From Zygnema cylindricum (taxonomy: Eukaryota; Streptophyta; Zygnematophyceae; Zygnematales; Zygnemataceae), in NCBI GenBank assembly GCA_037447655.1, contig JBBHKE010003238.1:196408-260407 (forward strand): a stretch of DNA of 64,000 bases, in the 5' to 3' direction. The position numbers and the translations under genes are program-made. This document shows positions 1 through 9,433 of this stretch, piece by piece. The notes under the pieces were generated by a model. It made no database searches and had not been told where the DNA came from. It saw only the letters and a program-made list of their open reading frames with translations. Each line of letters starts with the position of its first letter. The stretch's first letter is position 1.

Positions 1-266
1 TGACTAGCACCAGTGAAGATGTCGGCCAAAGAATTTTTTTTTTTTGAATAGGATTACGTAGATATTGGTTGAAGTCCTCATAACATCAAAGAGGTTTACT
101 TAAAGATCCCTTTTCCTATAGTCCCCCCTCATCAATTCGACATTGCTCTCCGATTTAGGTTGAACCTCCTTCACTGATCACTACCCAATTGTGTAATGTT
201 TTTGTATGATACTCGTGGTTATCGAGATAACGTTTAGTTTGGTTCGATGTTCCTATCCGTTAATAG

Positions 267-323
267 GTTTATAGCCACTCGAGCGGCTATTTGTTGACAA
301 TAGCCGCTCGAGTGGCTATAAAC
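267..323. repeat. Perfect 24-bp inverted repeat (hairpin)
   Basis: The arms at 267-290 and 300-323 are exact reverse complements of 24 bp around a 9-nt loop. The arm core is TAGCCACTCGAGCGGCTA, which is itself nearly palindromic. No T-run follows, so a terminator role is not clear. It could be an organellar palindromic repeat or a small foldback element. Confidence 0.9.
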
Positions 324-469
324 TGTCGGCTTTTGTTTTGGCCGATCGGGTCACTTTGGGAAAATATTCCTTTATTGAAAGGTGCTTGTATTAAGCCGTT
401 ATACACGGGTAAATGGCCGGAACCCGCATCGGCGGACTTTCGGCGGACTCCCATAACTTAGAATTTTTG

Positions 470-1045
470 GCCATTTTATATAGGGAAAAATAACCACTCG
501 GGTGGCTATTTTTCAGGCTGTGTTCCCGGATTTGTTTCTCCGATGTCGGTGGCCGGATTTTGGCGTGCGCTATATCGTTAAGTAGATTTTCGATCATTCT
601 TCAATGCAAAATAAACGGTGCACATTTCCGATTTGTCTTTGCAAAAAAATATCTTATTTACGCCTCGGTACTCAATGAAGGGACTAGTGGAGATTTTCAT
701 TCTTGGTAACCTTCGGTTTTTCTTTTCGCTCGTTGTATTTTGGCTTGCGATAGGTCATTTTGTAGCTTTAGAAATCTTATTTTTAGCAGAATTGACGGAA
801 CATAATTCCGGTGCGCTTTTGCAAAGTTACGGCCGAAATACGGCGCGGTACTCGAGGAAGGGATTTGAGGCGGTTTTGAAAGTTGTAAAGCCTCGGTTTT
901 CCGATCCGCTGGCCGGATTTCGACGTGCGATAGCTCTTTTTGTAGCTTTAGAAGTCTTCCTTTCGTCAAAGCTTACGGCATGTGATCCCGGCGTTTCCTT
1001 TTAAATTAATAGCCGAAATACATCTCGGTACCCGAGCGGGAGACT
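470..1045. repeat. Degenerate ~180-bp tandem repeat
   Basis: The word CTCGGTAC or CGCGGTAC recurs near 660, 840 and 1020, and GGCCGGATTT recurs near 550 and 910, giving a diverged unit of about 180 bp in roughly three copies. The open frame at 618-1004 runs through this repeat and its peptide repeats with it, so I do not call it a gene. Confidence 0.6.
486..513. repeat. Second TAGCCAC-type hairpin
   Basis: The 12-bp arms at 486-497 and 502-513 pair with one mismatch around a TCGG loop. The arms end in A-run/T-run, so the structure could act as a bidirectional intrinsic terminator if this block is of plastid or bacterial type. It shares the core word with the hairpin at 267-323. Confidence 0.7.
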
Positions 1046-1256
1046 TTAAAACGATGGTCACCCTTGGTAGGGCTTGAACTCCGGTGTCTCTTGTCCAATA
1101 AGTTCACTTGATAGCTCGTTCTAAAGTTTTTTAAGCCCTCTTGAGAATGGAACTCACGGATCTTGATTCCGATAATTCGTTCGAAAGATATGCCCGATAT
1201 AGGGGTAAGTAGCGTAATACACCCTATCCAAAATATCAAATGTGACGCAAAGTGGT

Positions 1257-1290
1257 ATCAAAAGTGACGGCGAGTGGCTTCACTTTTGAT
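1257..1290. repeat. 11-bp stem-loop
   Basis: ATCAAAAGTGA at 1257-1267 pairs exactly with TCACTTTTGAT at 1280-1290 around a 12-nt loop. The related word TATCAAATGTGACG lies just upstream. Function unknown. Confidence 0.7.
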
Positions 1291-1331
1291 ATAGTGTATA
1301 GTTCTTTTTTCACGGCATATATGTAACCCGG

Positions 1332-1564
1332 TAGCTTCAAATTTGCATAAGCATGATTCGCCCCCCCCTATATCCCCAATCCAACCTATATTTAATAACT
1401 ACGAGCCCGGAGGGCTCGAATTTTTTGAGGATTTACGGGCCCTAGGTGCCCTCTTACGTTATAATATCGTTTATTACGCCCGTTAGCTTCAAATTTGCAT
1501 AAGCATGATTCGCCCCCCCCCTATATCCCCAACCCATCATCTCAACTATCATGAGCCCGGAGGG
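1332..1564. repeat. Direct repeat, 152-bp offset, broken by gap
   Basis: A segment that starts TAGCTTCAAATTTGCATAAG and runs through a C-run, TATATCCCC and GAGCCCGGAGGG begins at 1332 and again at 1484. The second copy runs into the N gap, so the gap may hide further tandem copies and may have been caused by them. Confidence 0.8.
1402..1426 (+). terminator. Intrinsic-terminator-like hairpin
   Basis: CGAGCCC and GGGCTCG (1402-1408, 1412-1418) form a 7-bp GC-rich stem with a GGA loop, followed by AA and six T. It has the form of a bacterial or plastid factor-independent terminator on the plus strand. No plus-strand gene lies before it, and the stem also occurs in the repeat copy at 1555-1564, so it may simply be part of a repeat. 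Confidence 0.35.
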
Positions 1565-1956
1565 NNNNNNNNNNNNNNNNNNNNNNNNNNNNNNNNNNNN
1601 NNNNNNNNNNNNNNNNNNNNNNNNNNNNNNNNNNNNNNNNNNNNNNNNNNNNNNNNNNNNNNNNNNNNNNNNNNNNNNNNNNNNNNNNNNNNNNNNNNNN
1701 NNNNNNNNNNNNNNNNNNNNNNNNNNNNNNNNNNNNNNNNNNNNNNNNNNNNNNNNNNNNNNNNNNNNNNNNNNNNNNNNNNNNNNNNNNNNNNNNNNNN
1801 NNNNNNNNNNNNNNNNNNNNNNNNNNNNNNNNNNNNNNNNNNNNNNNNNNNNNNNNNNNNNNNNNNNNNNNNNNNNNNNNNNNNNNNNNNNNNNNNNNNN
1901 NNNNNNNNNNNNNNNNNNNNNNNNNNNNNNNNNNNNNNNNNNNNNNNNNNNNNNNN
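1565..1956. other. Assembly gap (392 N)
   Basis: Run of N. All open frames that cross it are artefacts. Continuity between the sequence left and right of the gap is not shown by the data. Confidence 1.
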
Positions 1957-2015
1957 AAAAAGAAGGATAGTAAAGAAAACATGACACAAGGGGTAAATAC
2001 AATCTTTCTATTTAT

Positions 2016-2085
2016 GGCGACACCCAGAATCGAACTGGGGAGCGAGAATTTGCAATCCTCGGCCTTACCACTCGGCCATATCGCC
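2016..2085 (-). tRNA. trnC-GCA: tRNA-Cys (GCA), plastid/bacterial type
   Basis: Read on the minus strand, these 70 nt fold into a full cloverleaf. The acceptor stem is GGCGATA/TGTCGCC (one G-T pair), the D-arm begins GGCCGAGTGGTAAGG, the anticodon stem GAGGA/TTCTC carries loop TTGCAAA with anticodon GCA, and the T-arm is CCCAG/CTGGG with TTCGATT. No CCA is encoded. The start GGCGA..TGGCCGAGTGGTAAGGC and the end GGGTGTCGCC are hallmarks of plastid and cyanobacterial trnC; plant nuclear tRNA-Cys looks different. It lies about 200 bp downstream of the ORF pair at 2287-4935, on the same strand. It may be plastid DNA transferred to the nucleus, a plastid contig joined in assembly, or a tRNA carried by an unknown element. 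Confidence 0.9.
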
Positions 2086-2286
2086 TAGTGTTTATATGCT
2101 TAGTTCATTTGAAACACAAAAAACAAATAACATCCAACAACACCAACACATCCATTCCATACAACTTCACCCACACACTATTACATCCCATTGTTTATCA
2201 CGGTCGCTTCACTTCCACCACCCCCCAATCTTTACCATTCTACAAAACTATAAGTGTTCACCCCCAATTCTACCCCCATATTCTTT

Positions 2287-4263
2287 CTATTTGCGGGCAC
2301 GGCGTCGTCTCTTTTTGTTTCTTTTAGATTCCTCATTCTCCTCGCCTATCTCGCTAGTTTCGCCGCTTTCTTTTGCGTGATCGTCCACAACGCGTCGATT
2401 GCTCCTCTCCCTTTCCTTTTCGTTTTGTTTTTCGGCCCATAACTCGTACGAATCTTTCAAGGAGCGAACCTCTTCTCTTTCCTCCAATCCTCCATTTCTC
2501 CCTCCACGTTCCGAATCAATATCACCATCTACTTCCATTTCGTATTCTTCGTTCCTCCCACGATCTCCTTCCTCCTCCTCCTCTTCTTCACTTCTTTTCG
2601 CCACACCGTCCTCATTCTCTCCTTGCTCAAACTCATCGTTCCCATCATTTTCCTCTCTTCTAAAATCTTCTTCTATATCTCTCTCGAAATCTTCTCGGTC
2701 ATCTATCCAATCGTCGAATTCTCCATCTTCGCCGTACTCACCGCTTTTACCACTTTCATCTAGCTCGTCGTCCTCAACTTCTTCAAAATCAAAAACGTCA
2801 CTCCTATTTCCCGGTCCCTCATCTTCATCGACGCCAACCGCGGCTTCGAAATCGACAAAACTCGATTGTCTATCACTACCACTATCTTTCTTTCTCGATC
2901 TCCCCCTTCTCGAAGTTGTATACACATTATCGCCGTGTTTGTCCGCGTACTTGTAAACCCAAGGGCGGGTTATGTTGGGGTGCAAGTGAATGTTAAAGGT
3001 ATAATCGTCGACCGCGGAACTTAGCAACAAACTTTCTCCGAGCTCTACCTTCTTCTCTTTCGCGTACTTCTCAGCTTTTTTAATGGCTTTTTTCTTCATA
3101 TTAAACAGTTTTGGTTTACTGCAATGGTACGGGTCCACAAAACAAAATGCGTTCATATTCTCCCACTCCAAGTATCCTCTTACCAAAAACTCGTCGTAGT
3201 TTAACAAACCTTCGTTCAAGCCCCCAACGATTATTTGTACGTTGGCCACTAAACGATCGTAGTGATCGTCATAGTAAGGATATATCACTACCTTGGCTTT
3301 CGTGGAACTTGAATAATTCCCCAAAAAACCTCTAATGTAATCCATACTCTTATCCCACCAACTTTCACACTGCCCCCTCTCTATCCCGTCGACGCCCACA
3401 ATTCGCACTTCGATTCTCTTGTTGCGATACTTTTCGGGTACAATCTTGTGAATTAAATCGCATCTCCCACAAACTCCTTCCTCTAACAGCACCGCGTCCT
3501 TTATCTCCACTCTAAGCCCGTCCAAATCGTTCACCCCCCCCGCGAATATTTCCACCATGCCGAAAAATTTGTCTTCGAAGCGGCAAGGGAATTGACGACA
3601 ATTCGACGACACCGCTTTCTTCAACTCTCGTAACCCTAATGGTAACGTGCCTAGGAGAGGTTGGTTCGGGTTCTCTTCCAAGTACGCACCTGAGGCTAAG
3701 TTTATCTCCCTAGAAAACCCGATTTTGTTTGTCATCAGCAAGCCTAAACCCTTTTCTGGCCCTCCATGGCCCTTTCCCCCCGTTGTGCCCCCACCAAGTT
3801 GCGCTATAAATCTCAGCGCGGGGTTGAAAGAAGCGTTCTTAAAATAAGTCAACACTCGGTACATGTTTTTAACCTCGTTCGGATTGACAGTGAATCCGTA
3901 CGTGCTCAAAAACTCTGTAGCTTCTTCTTTAGCCTCTTCTAACCACTTCAAAAAACCGACGGTTTTAACTCTCCCGTAATGCCCGATCAAGTGATATTCG
4001 GCTAGTTTCGCACGCTCTTTGGATGCTCTTTCGACTCGCCATAGTAATTTACCCCCTTCATAAGCCCTATGTTGTTTCATTACCTCTTTCCAATCTCTAA
4101 CGCTTCTACTTGCTGTCGCACCGCCTGCCTTGTCACTACCCACCAACCATCCGTTGAGGTTACGAAGATGACCTTCCACGTCCCGTGTTCCGTTCGGTTC
4201 TACGTATGACAAGTTTGACGAGTCTTCACGAATCGCGAACGTCTCTCCCTTCCAAATGTACAA
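2287..4263 (-). CDS. Unrecognised large ORF, in frame with upstream ORF
   Basis: I do not recognise this protein (about 658 aa). Residues 1 to about 450 look globular, with a Gly-rich stretch near 155-170, a CGRC pair near 265-270 and a late HLHP motif. The last ~190 residues are very rich in Glu/Asp and Arg and end in a basic RRRRARK tail, as in nucleic-acid-binding or structural proteins. The first possible start after the upstream stop is TTG at 4261-4263; the first in-frame ATG is at 4078-4080, which would lose 61 residues. The frame is the same as that of the ORF at 4273-4935, so the two could form one product if the TAA at 4273-4275 is read through or is a mutation. HLH alone is too weak to call an HUH replication protein. 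The lack of introns over 2 kb fits an organellar, plasmid or viral origin. Confidence 0.6.
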   Translation of the reverse strand: MYIWKGETFAIREDSSNLSYVEPNGTRDVEGHLRNLNGWLVGSDKAGGATASRSVRDWKEVMKQHRAYEGGKLLWRVERASKERAKLAEYHLIGHYGRVKTVGFLKWLEEAKEEATEFLSTYGFTVNPNEVKNMYRVLTYFKNASFNPALRFIAQLGGGTTGGKGHGGPEKGLGLLMTNKIGFSREINLASGAYLEENPNQPLLGTLPLGLRELKKAVSSNCRQFPCRFEDKFFGMVEIFAGGVNDLDGLRVEIKDAVLLEEGVCGRCDLIHKIVPEKYRNKRIEVRIVGVDGIERGQCESWWDKSMDYIRGFLGNYSSSTKAKVVIYPYYDDHYDRLVANVQIIVGGLNEGLLNYDEFLVRGYLEWENMNAFCFVDPYHCSKPKLFNMKKKAIKKAEKYAKEKKVELGESLLLSSAVDDYTFNIHLHPNITRPWVYKYADKHGDNVYTTSRRGRSRKKDSGSDRQSSFVDFEAAVGVDEDEGPGNRSDVFDFEEVEDDELDESGKSGEYGEDGEFDDWIDDREDFERDIEEDFRREENDGNDEFEQGENEDGVAKRSEEEEEEEGDRGRNEEYEMEVDGDIDSERGGRNGGLEEREEVRSLKDSYELWAEKQNEKERERSNRRVVDDHAKESGETSEIGEENEESKRNKKRRRRARK

Positions 4264-4272
4264 ATTCTCTAC

Positions 4273-4935
4273 TTAGTCTAGGGGTTTCATCGTCCCTTCT
4301 TTTTCCTCCAACCCTACTCTCCCAGGCACTTTCAAATGTTTAGAGATTTTTGCGGTAGATGTTGCGGGGGCTTGAGCAGTACGGTTTTCTGTATTACCGC
4401 TCCCGGAGTTTCTGCTATTATGTCGTGAAGGCAGTGGTGAGTCGAAGTTTATATTCACGTGGGGAATTTCAGGTCTTGGCATTCTTTCACGTGTACTCTC
4501 TTGAATATTTATGTGGGGTACTTCTCTAGTTCTCTCTCTTCCACTCGGCGTGTTATTTATCTCTTCGGCTTCGAGCTCGGTAGCGGTGGTATTGTAAGTG
4601 GCGGAAGGTATGTTGTTAGTCGCATTAGTGTGACGCGAGTTGCTCTCCGTATTTGGTAACTCACTCACGTTTTCCCCTCTCTCTTCACTTCCTCCCTCAT
4701 TTGTTCTTTCTTTTCTTCTCTCCCTCCTTTCTCTCGGGTATTTCACTCTTAGTTTACTAATCACTCTAGTGGTATATTCTTCCGATAACTTGTCGACGTA
4801 GAGATCAAGGTTTGACTTCATTATTTCTTCCGACACGACATAGACAGCGTCTTTGTAGGACAAACAGAGATTCATTCGAGCCTGCACCCTTTTGATAAAA
4901 TCTCCTTCAATCGGGAGGGTGGTTTTTAACGGCAT
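4273..4935 (-). CDS. Unrecognised charged ORF upstream of the large ORF
   Basis: An ATG-initiated ORF of 220 aa. Residues 1-70 look helical and folded (includes SYKDAVYVVSEEIMKSN). Residues 70-95 are an Arg/Glu/Lys run, 95-200 are Ser/Thr/Asn-rich and probably disordered, and the end is GTMKPLD. It stops with TAA at 4273-4275, and the same frame then continues without a further stop to 2287. The layout, a small charged N-terminal ORF followed in frame by a large one, recalls stop-codon readthrough pairs, but a simple nonsense mutation or two adjacent genes fit equally well. No confident Shine-Dalgarno or TATA signal is visible upstream. I recognise no family. Confidence 0.55.
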   Translation of the reverse strand: MPLKTTLPIEGDFIKRVQARMNLCLSYKDAVYVVSEEIMKSNLDLYVDKLSEEYTTRVISKLRVKYPRERRERRKERTNEGGSEERGENVSELPNTESNSRHTNATNNIPSATYNTTATELEAEEINNTPSGRERTREVPHINIQESTRERMPRPEIPHVNINFDSPLPSRHNSRNSGSGNTENRTAQAPATSTAKISKHLKVPGRVGLEEKEGTMKPLD

Positions 4936-5580
4936 ATCTTCAGAGTTTATAACTATTTTTCCTAAATTTTCTTCTTACTGAAAATCTAAGATTTAACTAT
5001 TATCTACACTAATTTACTACCTATTTCTTCCTATCTCGTGTTTACCATGATTTTCAATCTAAAAGTTCGCTTGTTTCACATGATCGGTTGTGAATTTCAC
5101 TTGCAAAAAGAATAACAACGAGAGATAGGGAACAGTAGAAAAAGGGCGGTTAGTAGGCTAAAACGAATAGAACGGGGAGGGGGGAGGGAGTGTGACGGAT
5201 TTCTACACAGCTTACACCTACGGGCAATCACCTACTATATCACTTAGACCTACAAACAGTCAGTTTCCGAAAGGCAATGATATCTATATCATTGCTTTTC
5301 ACCGAAAATCAATGATACACATTGTTTTTCCGGTCTATTTGGAGATTCAAACTCCGCATGCACCATCTACATGTTTATACGTGATGGGATGGTACCAAAC
5401 AATAGACTGAATTCCAACTGAGTTGCAAAAGTCTGAATTTTGCATGTTGCCTAAGACAATTTTTATTTTTTTTACATAGCACCATAAAATGAAACGGTGC
5501 AATGAATAGCATATGATTTGGCGAGCATCTCATAAGTTTGGAGTAGTTGCTTCGAATACTATCCAAAGCAGAGCTTACTG
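4936..5580. other. No gene seen; small palindrome
   Basis: AT-rich, with a G-rich run near 5176-5190 and a near-perfect palindrome at 5274-5295 (GCAATGATAT, CT, ATATCATTGC). The promoter of the ORF pair to its left would lie here if it is expressed. I cannot identify one. Confidence 0.5.
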
Positions 5581-5589
5581 CTTTCACTA

Positions 5590-6460
5590 TTTGCCCTAAT
5601 CTCATTTATGAGATTCGGGCAAAAGTTTGAGATTAGGGTTGTTTCAAAAATGAGTAATATGTTTCAAACTAAAGGCGAGAACGAGTCTTCCCCACACCAA
5701 CGGTGAGGCTGACTATTCTCAAGCCAAAAGTAAAAAGTTTGAAGAAAATTTTGTACTTCGGCATAGCCAAAGGGTCAACACGTTCAAAAGTGGCATTACC
5801 TTGGGGTAGGGCTTCACCCCTGTCCAAAGCAAAGCTACCTCTTCGGAATGGCCTTAGTCTTTGCAAAGGCCTTCAAAATGGTGAAAGGTCGAGGTAAAGG
5901 TGTCGGAATCGGTCCAAAGCAAAACTTACCGCTTTCACTATTTGCCCTCATCTCATTTATGAGATTAGGGCAAAAGTTTGAGATTAGGGTTGTTTCGAAA
6001 ATGAGTAAACTGTTTCAAACTAAAGGGGGGAACGAGTCTTCCCCACACCAACGGTGAGGCTGACTATTCTCAAGCCAAAAGTAAAAAGTTTAAAGAAAAG
6101 TTTGCACTTCGGCATAGTCGAAGGGTCAACACCCTCCAAAGTGGCATTACCTTGGGGTAGGGCTTCAACCCTGTCCAAAGCAAAGCTACCTCTTCGGAAT
6201 GGCCTTAGTCTTTGCAAAGGCCTTCAAAATGGTGAAAGGTCGAGGTAAAGGTTTCGGAATCGGTCCCAACCAAAACTTACCGCTTTCACTATTTGCCCTA
6301 ATCTCATTTATGAGATTAGGGCAAAAGTTTGAGATTAGGGTTGTTTCGAAAATGAGTAAACTATTTCACACTAAAGGCGAGAACGAGTCTTCCCCACACC
6401 AACGGTGAGGCTGACCAATCTCAAGCCAAAAGTAAAAAGTTTGAAGAAGGAAAGTGATGG
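5590..6460. repeat. 351-bp tandem repeat, about 2.4 copies
   Basis: CTCATTTATGAGATT occurs at 5601, 5952 and 6303, exactly 351 bp apart, and the sequence between is nearly identical. Because 351 is a multiple of three, the same short open frames recur in every copy, so they are shadows of the repeat. The third copy breaks off near 6450. Confidence 0.9.
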
Positions 6461-6737
6461 CGAGGAGTGAAACTTTATAACGGAGAAGGGGGCCAAGATC
6501 CCGAAATGGACATTGGGGCAAACACCTTCAATCCTTGAAACACAACGCTTGCTCGCGTTTTCCATACTTGGGGGATTTTCCAAGCTTGGGGCAAACGCTT
6601 TCCAGCCAAAAAGCATAAGCTTTTTTTGGCTTGGGGCAAACGCCTCCATCACTTTTTTTTTTCCCTTCTCCCTTCCTCCCACACCTTATGCAAAAGGTCA
6701 AATGTACGTCGGACTGCAAATTGACACGTCAAAAAAA
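6461..6737. repeat. Degenerate GGGGCAAACGC-rich segment
   Basis: The phrase GGGGCAAACGCC or GGGGCAAACGCTT recurs near 6515, 6592 and 6637. The segment ends with CGCAAATTGACACGTC-like sequence, which is the right edge of the spacer repeated at 7505, 8193, 8588 and 9457. It is therefore a diverged or truncated spacer copy. Confidence 0.6.
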
Positions 6738-7512
6738 AGATAGATTACTTACCCAAATTTCGAGGACTTTCAAACGGCGCGTACACGAATTCCGGTACTT
6801 AGCCAAATTTCGAGGACTTTCAAACGGCGCGTACACGGATTCCGATACTTAGCCAAATTTCGAGGTCTTTCAAACGGCGCGTACACGGATTCCGGTACTT
6901 AGCCAACTTTCACGATTTTGGCAACGGCGCTTACACGGATTCCGGTACTCAGCCAAATATCGAGGTGTTTGAAACGGGGCGTACACGGATTCGGTACTTA
7001 GCCAAATTTCGAGGCCTTGGAAACGGCGCGTACACGGATTCCGGTACTTAGCCAAATTTCGAGGTGTTTCAAACGGCTCGTACACGGATTCCGGTACTTA
7101 GCCAAATTCTGGGGTCTTTCAAACGGCGCGTACACTGATTCCGGTACTTAGCCATATTTCGAGGTCTTTCAAACGGCGCGTACACGGATTCGGGTACTTA
7201 GCCAAATTTCGGGATTTTGGCAACAGCGCGTACACGGATTCCGGTACTTAGCCAAATTTCGAGGTCTTTCAAACGGCGCGTACACAGATTCCGGTACTTA
7301 GCCAAATTTCGAGGACTTTCAAACAGCGCATACACGGTTTCCGGTACTTAGCCAAATTTCGGGTTCTTGGCAACGGCGCGTACACGGATTCTAGTACTTA
7401 GCCAAATTTCGGGCTGTTTCAACCGGCGCTTACACGGGTTCCGGTAGTTAGCCAAATTTCGAGGCCTTGGAAACGGCGCGTACACGGATTCCGGTACTTA
7501 GCCAAATTTCGC
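6738..7512. repeat. 50-bp minisatellite, about 15 copies
   Basis: The unit contains ACTTAGCCAAATTTCGAGG, CTTTCAAACGGCGC and GTACACGGATTCCGGT. Unit starts at 6781 and 6831 give a 50-bp period. Internal variants (GGGATTTTGGCAAC in place of GAGGTCTTTCAAAC) recur, so at least two subtypes are interleaved. Confidence 0.9.
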
Positions 7513-7876
7513 AGATTTTTCAATACTGCAAAATGCAAAATGCTATATCTCGGCTGATGTTTTGCCGAATGCAGCTTATTTTAGCTTGCTGGGTAGGTAA
7601 TTTCATCTTCTTTCGAACGAGCTATTACAAGCTCAAATCCGAAAAACCACGGTAAGAATATGGCATTTTAAAGTTTCCACTGTTTTTGTACAATTTCGTG
7701 CTCCCAAAATGCTTGGGGCAAACGCTTTTGCATAGGTGTAACCGCGGTTTTACTTCTCCGAAATGACCGCCTTGGGGCAAAAGCCCTCCGAGTATCGAGG
7801 GACTCCTCCCTCTACTAGGTAAAAAAGTGCAAATGTGCGTCGGACCGCAAATTGACACGTCAAAAAAAAGATAGAA
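7513..7876. repeat. Spacer repeat copy 1
   Basis: Begins with GCAGATTTTTCAATACTGC, includes GCTTGGGGCAAACGCTTTTG and ends at GACACGTCAAAAAAAAGATAG. Near-identical copies lie at 8193-8577 and, truncated, at 8588-8848 and 9457-9660. It separates the minisatellite arrays, so the whole forms a higher-order repeat. Confidence 0.85.
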
Positions 7877-8192
7877 ATTACTTAGCCAAATTTCGAGGTC
7901 TTTCAAACGGCGCGTACACGGATTCCGGTAATTAGCCAAATTTCGGGGTATTTCAAACGGCGCATACACGGGTTTCTGTACTTAGCCAAATTTCGAGGCC
8001 TTGGAAACGGCGGGTACACGGAATCCGGTACTTAGCCAAATTTTGAGGCCTTGGAAACGGCGCGTACACGGCTTCGGGTACTTAGCCAAATTTCGGGGTG
8101 TTTCAAACGGCGCGTACACGGATTCCGGTACTTAGCCAAATTTCGGGGTGTTTCAAACGGCGCGTACACAGATTCCGGTACTTAGCCAAATT
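7877..8192. repeat. 50-bp minisatellite, second array
   Basis: About six copies of the same 50-bp unit as 6738-7512, between two spacer copies. Confidence 0.88.
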
Positions 8193-8848
8193 TCGCAGAT
8201 TTTTCAATATTGCAAAATGCAAAATGCAAAATGCAAAATGCTATATCTCGGCAGATGTTCGGCCGAATGCAGCTTATTATAGCATGCTGGGTAGTTATTT
8301 TTATCCTCTTTCGAACGAGCTATAACAAGCTCAAATCCGAAAAACCACGGTAAGAATATGGCATTTTAAAGTTTCCACTGTTTTTGTACAATTTCGTGCT
8401 CCCAAAATGCTTGGGGCAAACGCTTTTGCACAGGTGTAACCGCGGTTTTACTTCTCCGAAATGACCGCCTTGGGACAAAAGCCCTCCCAGTATCGAGGGA
8501 CTCCTCCCTTTACTAAGTAAAAAAGTGCAAATGTGCGTCGGACCGCAAATTGACACGTCAAGAAAAAGATAGAAAGTACTTAGCCAAAATTTCGCAGATT
8601 TTTCAATACTGCAAAATGCAAAATACTATATCTCGGCCGAAATTTGGCCGAATGAAGCTTGTTATAGCTTGCTGGGTAGGAAATTTTGTCTTTTTTCGAA
8701 CGAGCTACAACAAGCTCAAATCCGAATAGCCACGGCAGAAATATGGCATTTTAAAGTTTCCAGTGTTTTTGTACCATTTCGTGCTCCCAAAATGCTTGGG
8801 GCAAACGCTTTTGCACAGGTGTAACCGCGGTTTTACTCGTCCGAAATG
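8193..8848. repeat. Spacer repeat copies 2 and 3
   Basis: Copy 2 spans 8193-8577 and differs from copy 1 at few positions, including an extra AAAATGC stutter near 8215-8240. Copy 3 starts at 8588 and is cut at about 8848, where the 63-bp array begins. Only one minisatellite unit fragment separates them. Confidence 0.85.
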
Positions 8849-9433
8849 AACCCAAATCTGAAGTTTGGTTTTAATAAGCCCCCAATATCGAAATTCTCGG
8901 GTTTGGGTATTAATTCCCATTCTGAAGTTTGGGTTTTATAAGCCCCCAATATCGAGATTCACGTGTTTGGGTATTAACCCAAATCTGAAGTTTGGGTTTT
9001 ATAAGCCCCAAATATATCCTTGGGCTTGGGTATTAATTCCCATTTTGAAGTTAGGGTTTTAGAAGCCCTGAATATCGAGATTCACGGGTTTGGGTATTAA
9101 CCCAAATCTGAAGTTTGGGTATTAACCCAAATCTGAAGTTTGGGTTTTATAAGCCCCCAATATCGAGATTCACGGGATTGGGTATTAACCCAAATCTGAA
9201 GTCTGGGTTTTATAAGCCCCCCTATATATCCTTGGGCTTGGGTATTAATTCCCATTCTGAAGTTTGGGTTTTTATAAGCCCCCAATATTGAGATTCACGG
9301 GTTTGGGTATTAACCCAAATCTGAAGTTTGGGTTTTATAAGCCCCCAATATATCCTTAGGCTTGGGTATTAAACCCAAATCTGAAGTTTGGGTTTTATAA
9401 GCCCCCAATATCGAGAATCACGGGTTTGGGTAC
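8849..9433. repeat. 63-bp minisatellite, about 9 copies
   Basis: Unit starts at 8849 and 8912 give a 63-bp period. The unit contains CCCAAATCTGAAGTTTGGGT, a small inverted repeat (CCCAAA/TTTGGG), then TTATAAGCCCCCAATATCGAG. Alternative tails (ATATCCTTGGGCTTGGG) define a second subtype. The peptides repeat in several frames and are not genes. Confidence 0.9.

Noticed and set aside
1454-2002. ORFs across the N gap
   Set aside because: The residues in the gap are unknown, so the frames have no meaning.
2800-3000. HLHP as a possible HUH replication-endonuclease motif
   Set aside because: No motif I, no Tyr motif at proper spacing, and it lies near the end of the globular part.
5669-6408. Pairs of near-identical 64-69 aa ORFs
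   Set aside because: They recur because the 351-bp repeat unit is a multiple of three; no domain or codon constraint.
6738-8200. 50-bp repeat array as a CRISPR
   Set aside because: Units are contiguous without unique spacers and the context is eukaryotic; it is a minisatellite.
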